Positions 32,201-45,374 of a stretch of 64,000 nt of DNA are shown piece after piece. This DNA comes from Plasmopara viticola (Eukaryota > Oomycota > Peronosporomycetes > Peronosporales > Peronosporaceae), in contig MBPM02000015.1 of NCBI GenBank assembly GCA_001695595.3, positions 372,001 to 436,000 of the forward strand. Direction: 5' to 3'. How positions within the stretch are numbered: position 1 is the first letter of the stretch; every line of letters begins with the position of its first letter. Both the position numbers and the translations under genes were made by a program. A model generated the notes under the pieces. That model was not told the DNA's origin. It worked only from the letters and a program-made list of their open reading frames with translations, and did not search any database.

Positions 32201-34660
32201 GCCTGTCTGTTTTAGAATAATCATACTTCATCATGTCTCATCAGATGTCCTGTCACTTGGTCGTCCTCAACCCATTATGGGTTGAGGACGACCAAGTGAC
32301 GGGCCAACGACAGTGGTCCTCACAACACTCCCACTCACCGTTGTTGCTCCCTCGGCTTGCTTGCTGTGATACTCATGCCAGTACGGAAATATTCGAATCG
32401 CTTGGTGCCGAGTGCCTTCGTGAGGATGTCAGCCAGTTGAAACTGCGTTTTCATGTCGGCCACCTTGATCTCACCTGATGTGACTCTTTCTTGGATAAAG
32501 TGGTGACGAAAATTCACGTGTTTCGTGCGTGCGTGGTATCTGTTCTTCGTGGCGAGTGCGATTGCTCCTTGGTTGTCTTCATGCGACAGTGGGGAAATTC
32601 TGTGCGTATCCAAGGTCTGGCATCATCATACGTGCCCACAGCACTTCTTGAGTGCAAAAACTCAAGGCCATATACTCGGCTTCAGAAGTACTCAACGCTA
32701 AAGTACGCTGATACTTCGACTTAAATGCTAACGGTTCACCGTTGAGTATCAAAAGGATACCATACACCGAGCGCCGATTGTCGAATTTACTTCCCCAATC
32801 GGCGTCACTATACACTGTGAGCTGTTGTTGAATGGCTTGACAACCGTAGTGTATTCCGAGGATACTTGTTGTGAGGAGGTAGCGCATCAGTACCTTCCAG
32901 AGTTGAGGGCCTGGGCTGGAAGCGAAACGTCCCAATTGACTCAATAAAATGGACGCGTCAGGTCTTGTGGCTGTTACGACGAACATTAGCCGTCCAAGTA
33001 GCTGGCGGTATGGGATTTGACTCATGGCTTCTCTCTCTGCATACGTCTTTGAGCTGTCATCGCCCGACAACTTGGTACTTATGTCACATGGGTTGGCCGT
33101 AGGGCGAGCGTGTACTTGGCGGAACATTTCGGCGGTCTCGTGGATGTAGTTTTGTTGTGTGATATACATTTCTCGCTTCTTACTGTTGTAGTTGATATCG
33201 ATGCCGAGTAGTCGTTTGACTGGACCGAGATCCTTTATTTGAAAGCGCTGACCTATTGCCTTCTTGATTTGTTGGATCATGCTTTGTGACTTCACGTTCA
33301 CTATCATATCATCGACATAGAGACACACAAACGCCCAGTTGTCACCGTTTTTCTTCTTGTAGACGCACCTATCACCACCACATGCGACGAGATTCATCCC
33401 CAACAATGCATTGTGGATGGTTTTGTTCCAAGCACTTGCAGCTTGCTTTAGTCCGTACAGTGCACGGTTGAGCCTGGGAACGTTTCCCCGCTCGATGTTA
33501 TTTCCATCGGTGGCTCAAGATGCACCTCTTCATCAACTTCTGCGTTGTGATAAGCAGTGTCGACATTGACTTGATCTATGATGTATTCCGCCGCACAACA
33601 CACTGATAATAGTATCCTTGTGGAGTTTATGTTGGCTACTGCTGCATATGACTCGAAAAGGTCCACACCAAATATCTGTAGGGACCCTAATTCCACTAAT
33701 TGGGCTTTGTATCGTCCATCAGTCTTTTTTTGCCCAGACCACTTGCAGCCTGCAGTCTTCATTCCTGGATGGCGCTTGACGGGTGTCCATGTCTCGTTTC
33801 GCTCGTGTGCCTCAAATTCTTTCTCAATGGCTTTGATCCAGTGCTGGCTCTCGAGCCCGTTCACTACCTCTTCGTATGATCGTGAAGGATCTCGTGCTGC
33901 CATGGCAGCCTCTGTCATCAAAGCCGTATCACTATCCAATCGTGAACATTTGGTGGGTCTTTCGTTGTCCTTACTCTCACTGCTGTCGTCGCTCTCATCG
34001 TACACTACGATGTCACCTCCGTTATTGTCCTCTACACCACCTTCGATCATGGGTTTGTTTGGTTGTTCAATCCTCAGTGCATCTCTAATTTTCTCTCGTT
34101 TACAGGCCCATCTCTCCCAATGACCACGTCAGCAAGAACACGTCGTTGGATCTCAGGGTGGCTCTTACGTGTGACATGAGATCGGAAAACCATCGAGTCG
34201 ACCTCGTCGTTATAGTAGAGTTCTCGATGGCGAGGTCCTTGTTGGATCTGTTGCGGGTTTTCGTGGTGTCGGGAAGACTTCGTGATATCCATTTATCCAC
34301 GTGGTCCGCTGACAACTATTTCATGCTATCTACTGGTGTGCTCATCTCAACATCGTCGTCGGCCGATTCTTCTTCCATCACCACATCACCATTGACATCC
34401 TGTAGATCATTAGGTACCCAGTCCACCACGTCATTGTATTTAGATTTGATCACCAGTGTTGTCGTCACTGCTCTGTTTGTGTTGTCTTCATATATGCCGC
34501 CTACCTCTCGCTCATCAAGTGCGACCCTTCCACTCACTCTGACAGTGTTCGTCTCAAGACCGAGTACCTTGTACCCCTTCGTGTTGGATGCATCAGAGAT
34601 AGGCACTCACCCGTGAAACGACCTGAAAGGGCAGGAATAGCACCGGTCCTTCCAACGAGT
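32200..34660 (-). mobile_element. Copia-3: 5'-truncated Ty1/Copia element of a different family
   Basis: Minus-strand pol remnant, different in sequence from Copia-1/2. From 5' to 3': integrase C-terminal linker (34606-34316, LDEREVGGIYE), acidic linker (34050 on), RT (34050-33448 then 33406-32579, with CLYVDDMIV, LGRLMF and YSDADWGSKFDNRRSV) and the RNase H end (32613-32335, ADILTKALGTKRFEYFR). Gag, protease and most of the integrase are missing, so the 5' part is lost. The frames are largely intact but broken near 33400 and 32600. A purine-rich tract (GTGAGTGGGAG on minus) just after the stop probably marks the start of the 3' LTR. The right-hand boundary is approximate. Confidence 0.85.
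32252..32300. repeat. 23-bp perfect inverted repeat with 3-nt loop
   Basis: Positions 32252-32274 are the exact reverse complement of 32278-32300, with the loop TTA at 32275-32277. It lies just 3' of the Copia-3 coding region, probably within or at the edge of its 3' LTR. One arm starts GTCACTTGGTCG. Confidence 0.92.
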
Positions 34661-34739
34661 TTTGGGCTCCACAAGCACTTACGTCCTATACCTTCAAGCA
34701 AGGGAAGCTCGAGCTCCAAGGTTAAGGATAACATTTTTA

Positions 34740-37700
34740 AAATTGGTGGCCTCCATTGATAAAGCTCCTCTTATTGGGCAAAAAAAAAGTTCTGGTGAAT
34801 GGCCAAAGGGTAAGCAAATTTTCACGCAACACTTCTACGAGTAGGTAGAAATTATGAAAGATGCGAATAGAAGGGCTTATAAAGAGGAGACAGCAACCGA
34901 CAGACTCACTCTTCTGGAATGTCGTGTATACGCTGTATTTCTTATGCACGAGACTACAGCAGAACGTTTCTATGAGATGACTCACTCGGGTCTTGTTGCA
35001 ATGAAAACAAGGCTGCTGAGCAAGGCAAGTTTTGCTGCTGAGCGAAGCCGCCTTCGCTGCTGTGACCAGGCATCTGATCCGCGCCTGTCCCGAAGAGGGC
35101 TGCAACGTGAAATATCGTCTCGGATAAGGGCTTTTAGGGGTCGCTGACAGGCGCCGCACACTCATTAACAGGAAAGCGCCGGTCAATAGTGTGAGCGGGG
35201 CGCTCTACTGACCAAATCCATACAACGGCTGAAGTATTATTACACTATACGAGCTTAGCCCCAGAATGCTTGACCGCTTTCTAAAAGTAGAGCTAAGCAC
35301 TCAATATATAGTTGAAATTGATGCGAATTTAAATTTCGAATCTCACAGCCAAATCTATTTCGATACGTCTCCAGCGAAGGAAGTACGGAGCAATTACACG
35401 CCCAAAACTAATATAATGGACATTGTAAGTACCGATTTGTTCCAAAAGTAAGCGTAACCGCGTACTCAGATTCTTCATTAGCGAAAAATAAAGTTTTGCT
35501 GCAGCACTGGCTGCTGATGACACTAGGGATAGCGCACTAAACGCGAGTCACATAATATCACAGCAGGATAGAAGGGCGTACTTAACTTTCGCAAGAGCGT
35601 TGCAATGGTCCGCAAGAATGCATTTGCTATAAATTTTGTGTGTAAATCTTGGGTAACAACATTTGTATTTCTTGCCCTGATGACTACATTAACTGACCCT
35701 CACAAAGTCATACAACTAAATTTGTAAGGCAACATGGCTCACATTATTTGCCTGAAAAACAAAATTATAAACGTCTCTATCGCAAACAGAGAAGCTCTTG
35801 TGCTGCTACAGGTCAACGCAAGTGTTGAAGGTCTCGGCCTAGTTGTGTAAGAAAGTGTACATTCTGCTGATGCGTGGATCGTATTGTTAAAAGCAACTTC
35901 AGTCATTGACAGTTTGTTGACTTACGAATATGTCGCTTTTGTGCAGGCGCGCTTTTGACGTCCGCTTGAGTCTCTTTATCTGACCAACAATTTCGAGCTT
36001 GATGTATGGATTCTATCTACAAGCGAATGCCTAACAAGTGGCAATTTGTTTGTGAAGTTGCAGCGATGATTTGCGGGCTCGATCGGGTATTTAAAGTCTT
36101 CATGATTGGCCTTGCGATTCGTTGTCCAGTAATACTGTCTAGAACATAGGCCAAATGTACCGCCCTACCTAGGCGACCACTGTGCACTTGCGGTCTTTCT
36201 TTATTCCATCTTCTTTGTACACAAGTGGACGTATAGCTATTCTCATCAGTCTTCACAAAGTGTTGAGCATGTGGGGCCATCAATATGTTTTTGAGATCAA
36301 GATAATGCCTCTTTCTTGGTCTTTATGCTCGTAAATTGTAGCATCATATACCTAGTGAAATTTTCGTACTCCGGGTCTGACGTAGCCTTTTCAAGCAAAG
36401 ACTTGGTCTAGAGCGACCGTATCATACTATCGTTAGCAAACAATCTGTGAAGTCACAGCAACGCAACACTGACTTTTGTTTAGAATTTACCACGAGACTT
36501 TGACGATATTGTTTGCGTTCGGTAATGGGACTTATGGCTCTAAGCTGGTATGGCAGACAACCTCGTTCAAAAAGCGATTTTTATCCGACTCTTTGAATTA
36601 GCTCATTCTTCGATCAGCGTCAAAGTGCGTCGGAAAGCACATGAGCTTGCTCGACTTTGAAATGTAAGCGGAGCTTATATTGGACGAGTAGGCGCACCTA
36701 CCGCCATCCACAAGAATGACTCCTTTAAATAAACCTTGATTCTATGAGATACACTTGAAATATACGAGCTCATACTATATGGCAAGTTCCTGGTCACAAA
36801 CCGTTTAGCAGGGTCAGACAGCCCTAAGCGCGTCGAACTGAAAGGAGATGACTGACTTATGACCGTCCTCATCGAGCTGCAGTAATGCGCAGCAGATGCT
36901 ATTGTCAGTGGCGTCGCAAACAACTTATCCCATTCATCAAATTAAGAAAGGGTCCCCACTGAAAGCTTGCATTGATACCATTGAAAAACTGATCTTAATT
37001 CGCTTAATATCGCTCTTAAATTAATCAAATGCAAACATTGCAAGACCTGCAAAGCCAGCACTGCACGTGTGCAAATAGTTGGCTAGGCCTAATCACTCAC
37101 GCAAAATCGTTCTGGATCGTGGCGCAGGCCAAGACACAACAATGCCAACTCCCTTAAAGTCTACGCGGGTCCACGACTGCTCACAAGAAAAACGACGGCT
37201 CCAATCTTTTCTAGAATTAGCGTACGTGCAAAATGTAAATGTATCTGATCGGCCTAAAGATCTAAGTGGTCATTTAAAGCCGACAGAACATAAGAAAAAC
37301 GGTTGTGAATGAATATATCTCGTAAGTGGGCCTAAAATGAAGGCCTGTAAGGTTCGAAACAATTAAGTGACAAGATAATAGATTTTTATCGGGGCGCTTG
37401 GTCGCTCTCAAAACATTAATAGCCGCTGCTATAGCATGCTCCTGGGCATGCTGACCAATAAGAAGTTAGATCTAGCTACTCCATCTGAATTCGGTAGTAG
37501 CCATCCGTCGAATTTACAAATTGTGCGCGATCAAATTGCATGAAAACTCTTTTTCTGAGTCAAGACGTTTGTATAAACGCACCGCACTGTTCAATTTGAG
37601 CAATTGATGTTTTCCGTCCGATTCTTAACTTAGAAAGTCGGCAACGGGGAGGGAAATGTTGACTCCGCCAAACTAGTTCTTACCATTTTGTTGAAAAAAG

Positions 37701-40112
37701 ATCAATAAGCAACGTTGCTTCTGTGACAATGGCCAATGCCTGGTGGCACATCTCGTTGTGCTCATCCTCCTATATCTGGCAAAAGATTCAATGGTACACC
37801 ACGTATAAGTATTGCTTAAAATTAGAATACGATGGATCCTTGAATTCTTGTTGATCTTTACCCAGGTGCAACGTGCAATGCCTATGAGGCTAAACTATGA
37901 CATCCTCATCCAAATTTGACATTCGACTTGTGTTTTAGTACTTTTATCTTTAAAAACACCAAGTATGAGATACTTCTGGCTCCTAACATAGCCAAGCACT
38001 TAGCGCTCCAACTCACCTTTCAAGCGACGCTTCCCGAAGTACGTGCGCATGCCGTAAAAAACAACGTGGTCATCTACCAGCAATATCAGCAAATCCGGTG
38101 TTTTTGTCAGCCAAGAGGTCGCTTGTGACACATCGAGGTCAATGAAGTATCGCATTCAGCTACGTGGATCTATGCCACTTGCTTGCAAATATATATTTTG
38201 AGTATAGTTAATAGGTATAGCATCCACCTGTGAGGCAATGTTACCCAGTCTAACTTTAAGATACCCACAGCTGGTGGAAATTTAACACCCACCTGTGAAA
38301 CTTGAAAATTTATTGTGATTTTTTTACAAAGGAGAATGAATAATGTGAATCACTCAGAAGTATTTACAGACAAGATAACATGTCTTCATCAAGCCTTTTA
38401 GCTTTGAAAAGCCATAACATTCTAGCCTCGCTGGGTTAATGTTGATGCAGCTAATAATGAGTCTTAGGCGCATCATGACTTTCAAAAATCTCGAGCCTTC
38501 TTGAGACCTAAGGTGCCCTCAGTGCCTATAAAAAGTGTTGTCCCACGATCGGACTTGCTAATAAGGCGAGTGGTGGTCATATGGCATGTCGCTGCAATAA
38601 CCAACTCCTTTTTCCTTGCGTCATCTTGTGGGAGACGAATGTATAGTGCTTGTCCAAGCTCTTGCTTTCATTTCTAAAAGGGTACCGTCGTTGTGAAGCC
38701 AAAAGGCTGTGCGCTTCACGTCAAATAATCCTGGTATTACTTAAGATTATTAAAAGGACTTCACATATGTCGCGCTGGATTGATTGGCCGTACAGCTCGT
38801 GGCTCACATGGCCAAACGATTCCACCTCCTTTTCAAAAGTGTAGGACTGATATGTAGAAGCCGAGGCATTTTCGCCAACATTGTCTGTAAATACGGCCCC
38901 AGGACGAATATATTGATGTGGATGCAATCTAAAACTCGAAGCAACGGGCGGTTCGATTGTAAGATGAGGTTTTCTGGCCGCACACTAGTGCGGTAGGAGT
39001 ATACACATGCCCGCTTTCGGAGCTTACATCCCAGCGTCTACCTTGGCGATTTGCCACAGCCGGGACATCTCGGAAAGAAGTTGCCTTCAATACCAAGAGG
39101 CCAAGCTGCACTTTGAGTTCAAAGTCGTAAGATCTAAGTCTTAGGCAATTGTGGTTTAAGCTGCAACACCTCGAGGGTTTCACAGGACTGAAATGTGGTG
39201 GTCCTCAAACCAAGTGCAGGTACATCTTGTCGACGTCGAGTAATATTTTAAAGCAATACTTAATGCGGTATCAAAAGTGCGCATATAGCCGCCGCAAGAT
39301 TGCTCTGGAACAATGTATCGTTGTAAACGTTGACAATCATGGACAGTGAGTATTGCGGTATGCAGAGCAGATGAGCATACTGCTCGACGCCATGGCCTGT
39401 GTCGGACGGATCGCATTTATCCGGTCGGGTCTTCTATTTTTTCTCGTCAAATGTAGTGTTTTGCATTGCGACTCGCGCCGATAAATTGCGGTGGGTGAGT
39501 GATTCGCGCAAGGAACTTGGATGGTGGTCGTCTTTGACCTCTCTTAATCCTTTCTGGTTCCCAACTACGGTTACTTCGTATGCAATATGGCCCAGGTCGG
39601 GCCGCTCCCTCGAAAACCACGACTTTTTCTTTTAGCACAATTTAAAGTCAGGACAACAAATAGTGTGTAAGGCAAACACTTGTACGTCGTACTCTTTGGG
39701 CGATAAGTGTGTATTGACAGCGCTGAAATCAACAAGAGCTATCTTCGCAACTTCGGCGGAGGTAGGGCAAGGCGACTTCTTCTCAAAATCATCGCCTAAA
39801 GACGAAGGTGTCGGTAAAGTACCTGAAAAAAGAACGGTAGGTTTGTCTCCTCCACCGCGACGGCGATGGGGGCTCTTTCAAAGCCTTCCTTGCCTGATAA
39901 GCTATCTGGCAGGCTACCTTTTTGTAGCTTGCTGCCCACGGCACAGGGCAGCTATTTTGGCCGGAGAATTCTTTGTGCACATGCGGCCTTAGACGCAAGG
40001 ACGGTTTCGGCACAGTGACAAGCAGAAACCGTCTTCTTCGGATCTGGCTTGATCATCGTAGCATGCTCCATTCAACGTTACTCTGTGACATAATCGTCAT
40101 CATCGGCAAGTA
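34740..40112. other. Long stretch without recognised gene
   Basis: More than 5 kb with only short frames; the longest (34854-35147 plus, 39663-39992 plus) lack motifs I recognise. No LTRs, terminal inverted repeats or tandem arrays found. Probably decayed transposon sequence. Confidence 0.4.
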
Positions 40113-40619
40113 TGCCGGTAAAGCCTTTTACGCAGTATAACTAATTGTCCCCAAAATACATAAACATTAGTACTATCCATAGAAACTGGTGATCATACAA
40201 GTTCCGACCAGAAGAAAGGTTTAGGTGTTCCATTATCATTGAGAGCAGAGAAACTGTATTGGCTGAAATTAATCTAGGATGTGTAAAAAGCCAGTTGGAA
40301 TAAAGAAGAGTGATAGCCTTTAAAATGGTAGCAGTAGATGGCTGAGAGCCACTCGTTAGGTTGAATAAAGAAACCAAGTTGTAAGAGCTTTTTATATAAT
40401 GTCACTCTTCAATTTGCTTCAAGCATCTGATACTGCTTCTTCTTCACCGACTATGCCTGTTCGCGCCTTGGCCTCGTCCGACGACCGAGCTTAATAAGCT
40501 TCCTCTGCGTTTGTGTTACATAGTAGCACTTGCCGTGCCAACTTCAAGACTTTAAGGCTAAGGTGCTTGTGGTCACTTAGTGAGAAGCAAGTCATTGTAT
40601 TATTATTGATACGAATCAC
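40113..40619 (+). repeat. 5' LTR of the Gypsy element
   Basis: Starts TGCCGGTAAAGCC and aligns to 44977-45227, then, after the nested Copia, to 49647-49808. Shared blocks include TTTTACGCA, GACCAGAAGAA, TTGGCTGAAA, ATCTAGGATGTGTAA and GATAGCCTTT. The right end is approximate (near an AATCACAAAGTGG sequence that may be the primer-binding region). Confidence 0.75.
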
Positions 40620-43600
40620 AAAGTGGGAAGTACTTAATTACAAAGAGTTGTCTTTCAGCACGAAGTCAACGTGCAGTCGTTAGTTCGTGTGGTTACACGC
40701 TAGTGTGCTACAAGCATCCGGAGCTTCTTCAGTTGGTCTGTGATTTAGTGCTTTTAACTTTTGGTGAATCCCTGTCCCTGCTTCTGAGAACACGGAGAAT
40801 AACTTCCAGATAAGTTACCCACTTGGCTTTGCTCGATATACATTTATTACTACTGAGCTGTTTCGTTTTATGGGAAAAACGAAGACTCGTGAACCCACAA
40901 ACATGTTCATAAACATCGCTGGTTTCCTAACTATCTGTAATAAGGGGCTCGACAAGCTGCAAAAAGACTTGCGGTTATCATCGGTGAAATAGCCGAAGCT
41001 GGTCTAATTTATCTAAAACAAAATCCCGAATTGTGAGGACTCGGGGCCACAAATTTAGTGCACGACAACCTAGAGCGCCGTATTCAGCGTACACAAGAGC
41101 TTTTGGAAGGTTCATAAGACCACTATATCTATCTATAAGAAAAGCGTGGACTGTAAAACAAAGTTAAATCAGTCTCAATTTTGTTAAGTTTAGATAAAAT
41201 CTGGTAGTCTATACAAAGAGCGCCGAGATGTCCAGCAAGTATGGCCCAACGAAGAGGCCGTACAGCTGTAGGCCTATCTCCAAACCCAAGACCTCGTCAA
41301 TAGAATAAGTGCTCTCGACAAAAATATACTGTTATGGCCAACGTCGTGCTCAAAGTCACGAGCGCCGACTTTGCAAGATGAAGTAAGGTCCAAAAATCAA
41401 GCGGATTCAACCGCTCAGAATAATGTAACTCCTTCTGCAGCGACAGGACAAGACACACTTTTTAAGTAGCAAATACTGTTGTATCTCACTCAGCAAAAAC
41501 AGCAACTCTAAGCCCAGGTCCAAGCTCAAATACAAGCCCAAATGCAACATGCTGGTGAGCGCTTCTAATATCTAGTTGTATCAAGAGGCGGCAAAGATAT
41601 TATTTCGTCGATCTTCGCAGCGGAAAAGAACTAAGCCATTAAGCACCACATGATGCCAACAGAGTCGTCAGAATTTGTAATTGTACCGAGGAAGGCACGG
41701 TACAAAGTTAGGATTTGTCCTAAGTTTGAATCGTGCCTTTCGAGCGCATGAACGTGCACAAGACATAGACAGTGTTTGAACGCCAATTGCGTACACGCTT
41801 TAAGCCTAAATGTTTCGAGTACGATCTTCGAGAGCAGATGTTCCACCTGAAACAGAGGAAAACTATCCACGAGTACGTCTCCAAAGTCCAGGACGCGATG
41901 TCCTAGACTGAATTGAAAATCGGTCACTTGGAAAGAATGGATTACGGGAAGAAACCACAAAGAGGATCAAGAAGAGAGTCCGAGTAATCCCCAGAAGGCC
42001 GTTGAAGTTGCCGCCAATTTCGAATTTGCCCGTTACTCAATAGACCCAATCGTATATCGACCAAGTCGTTCAAGACAGTGCCTATAGAATCAGGCTATCG
42101 CGCGAACAAATCTCGACCTTAAAAACAAAAGCGTTATAAAAGAGAAAGGATAACATGACAACTGGAATAAATTAGCAACGTGTATCGCCGCAATGTACCG
42201 CTTCTAAAAGTAAGGAAAAAGATTATTATATAAGCACTATATGCTATCCTCGGAGCAGAAGCTCAACTATCAAGGACGTTGGTCAAGAGAGACCCGTCAC
42301 CGTCTTCATCGACAATCGATGTAGTCTTAACGGTACTTCATTTAGCGACTTGAGCATGAAGTAATCAAGTGAGTTAATGCACGTCAGCCACGGTTACGAC
42401 CAGATTGTTCACCGTCCCCGACGAATTGTGCACATGAACTTGCAGAAACCTGGATTGCTGAAGATCGGGTACGAGCCAAGTCATGCTTGTTCCTGAAAAT
42501 AAGGATGTTACCATGGGCATGATATGACTTCGTGGACAAAATATAGATATCGACTAGGCAAGAGGTTACATGTCCTCCCGCATCAGCACGGAACACCACG
42601 CGGCAACTCAACTACGTCCGAAGGGCTGCTGAACAACTCAGCTTAGATGAATCAGAGCCGCGTGGTTATCGATTACTATCGGCAACGAGGCCATCATGAT
42701 CGTCACCAGTTTTAAGAATACTGCGTCACGACAAACACATTTAAGCTGTCTTCGTCGTAAGACCGCAAAAAAGTAAGAGCGAGGATCGCTTAAGGACAAT
42801 CTGGCGTATGAAACGCTAAGCAAGTATACGAACACAGTATTTCGCACAGAGTTTCCAAACGAGACACGTCCTGTGTGGGAAGGAAGTGGACACAAAATTT
42901 TGCGTTGGCCTGGTACCAATACGAAATCTCTCGAACAATGGCGCCAGAGCCCTAAACAGCGCAAATCGGTCCAGAAATAGACCGAAGAAATGCTTCAATC
43001 GGCATTATTCGACCAATTTCGTCAGCTTTTTTGGCACCAACCTTTTGTTTAAAGAAGCCAGTAGGCTGGCGCATAGTGCACGTTTATCGTCAGCTAAATC
43101 AAGCGACGATCTTGCCGGCATTACCGGTGCTGCGTAAGGAAGACACTTTCGGAGCCATGTCCGGAAGTCAATATCGTTTGTGCATGATCCTACTTTGGGT
43201 TACTGTCAGGTCAAATTGCGTAAATCGGATATCTTATTCGCCGCGTTTTTAACCCAGATGATCTGTTCGAATATCTAGTCAGTCCCATGGGACTGAGCGA
43301 AAGTACGGGTACGTTTAAACGGCTTTTGAAGAAAGTCTTTCGAGATTTGAGGGATATAATGAGAATTTTTTTTGACGACATCTGCGTGTTCACACAAAAC
43401 AAAGATGTCGCAGACCACACTACGATTTAAGACCGTGTGCTCAAGCGGTGTCAAGTTGTCAAAGTGCTAGTTCTACATGGATGATATTCCGTGCCTAATA
43501 GACTTTGTCAGACTTGAAGGCGTCCGAATGGATCCCAACAAGATTAAGACCATCGCAGAATGGCCTATGCTCAAGAAAATGAGCAACTGGTGTGCTTTTA

Positions 43601-44976
43601 CTGTCTGTCTTAAAAATCTGCAAGAACTTTGCGCAATTTTTAGGACCGCGTCGTGACAGCTTTAAAAAAAAATTCGAGAAGCGATCGAGCTCTCGGACAA
43701 TCAACTACGATGCTTCGCCGAAGTCAAGCGTCGCTGGACGCTTCCACCTTTTCAAGTATTTTAAATTTGCGAAACCTTTTGGTATACGAATGGAAGCCTC
43801 AATATTTCGATTGGGGTAGTCTTGTTCCAAAAGGAGGGAGAGCAAAAACATCCAATTGCTTTCACTGGTCGAAAATGAAGCCGGTCAATTTGAACTACTC
43901 TATTTGGGAGCTAGACCTCCTTGCAATTATGCATGCGCCAAAAGTATGACGTGCGAATCTTCTCGATTAACAATCTACGGTTTAAACGGGTCACAAAAGT
44001 ATTAAATTTTTTTGACGCAGAATACTATAAATCGCAGTGTAGCTCGATGATTCAACGAGCTTGCTCGAATTCAGTCTTTTCCTAAGTGGATTTTTGATGA
44101 ATCTAACAACGTGGCTGATGCACTGTCGCGCAAGCCGAGATTTGACAGTAAAGCTGCCAAAATTAGCTTGCAAGAGCTATTGGGAACCGCGAGATCGTGG
44201 CGGCAATTGGGACGGTCAAGATTGCAGTTGATCAATCCGCAAAGAAAATGTATGTGCGGAATAGAGATCTACAGTACATCATAAAGGAGCTAGAAAAGGA
44301 GACGAGATGCCAATGCCATGGCATACCAAAGGTCATTGTTTCCGACCGAGACACCAACTTCACATCCAAGTTATGGCAAGCATTTGTATTTGCTGCGAAA
44401 ATACAAAATAGACTTTTAGGCGACAAATGGATGGACAAAATGAGGGAACTTACCATTAATCGACGCACACACTCGACAAACGTTCAAAGTGGATCTAGAG
44501 TTTTTTACTTATAAGCCGGATGGTGTGGCATCAGATCTTTAATCTCATAAGTTGGAAAATTCAAACAGAAGAGTTATTGCTTCGTTACTCAAGATCGCAC
44601 ACGACCGGACGAGCGAAGCACAAGAGCTTATGGTGCTTTTTGATGGCAAGAATTTGGGTGTCCGTCAAAAAGATTTTGCTCAGTCGAAGAAACTCGCGCC
44701 AAAATATATTGGCATATTCCCGATCTTAAAAAAAGATTCGTGAGATTCTCATGAGTTGAAAGTATCGAAGAGATTGTAGCTGCTCTTAGTATTCCACACT
44801 TCTTTGTTGAAGCCGTCTCGCAAGGACGGCAAAGGGTAAATAAGGTCATGGTGGTCAATGGCCCCAAGGAACAATCCGCTGAAGTCATCGTGAGTACAAG
44901 GTAAACATAAAGTACAAAGTTTGGTGGCGTGGTGAAACCAAGAAAGAACATTAGGCATCTTTTTAAAGGGAGATCA

Positions 44977-45227
44977 TGACGGGTAACGGCTTTTACGCAA
45001 TATAATAGGAATAGGCGATTGCGCAGCTTTTTGACCAGAAGAATGCTCTAGGTATCCTTTAATTGTTAAAATTCAAGAGACCTAATTGGCTGAAAATCAT
45101 CTAGGATGTGTAAGAAGAAAGGAAGAATGATAGCCTTTGGATGGATGGCTGAGAGTTATTAGTTTGGCTGTAGTAAGAAGATAAGGCTTACGAGCTCTCC
45201 ATCGATTCTCACTTCTTAATTTGCTTT
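44977..45227 (+). repeat. 3' LTR of the Gypsy element, left part
   Basis: Begins TGACGGGTAACGGC after a purine tract (AAAGGGAGA, 44966-44973) that fits a polypurine tract. It stops at GCTTT where Copia-2 begins. The remainder of the LTR is at 49647-49808. Confidence 0.8.
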
Positions 45228-45374
45228 TGTTGAGTAGGAAGTAAAAAACCGAAGTGAATATATATATTTAGACCAATAAACAGCTACCATATGTATTTAC
45301 TAACTCTGACGTACTTGTAAAAACTGTGACGCCATCCGCCTGTTCAACATGCATTCAGCGGTGTAATTTTAACG
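45228..45374 (-). repeat. 3' LTR of Copia-2
   Basis: 147 bp, beginning TGTTGAGTAGGAAG on the plus strand; its terminal CA has mutated (AACG). Closely matches the LTR at 49501 and more distantly those of Copia-1. Confidence 0.9.

Noticed and set aside
35329..35523. Possible small secreted effector (contains STRLRLLLEQ)
   Set aside because: There is no hydrophobic signal peptide and the motif is not a true RxLR; it lies in gene-free DNA.
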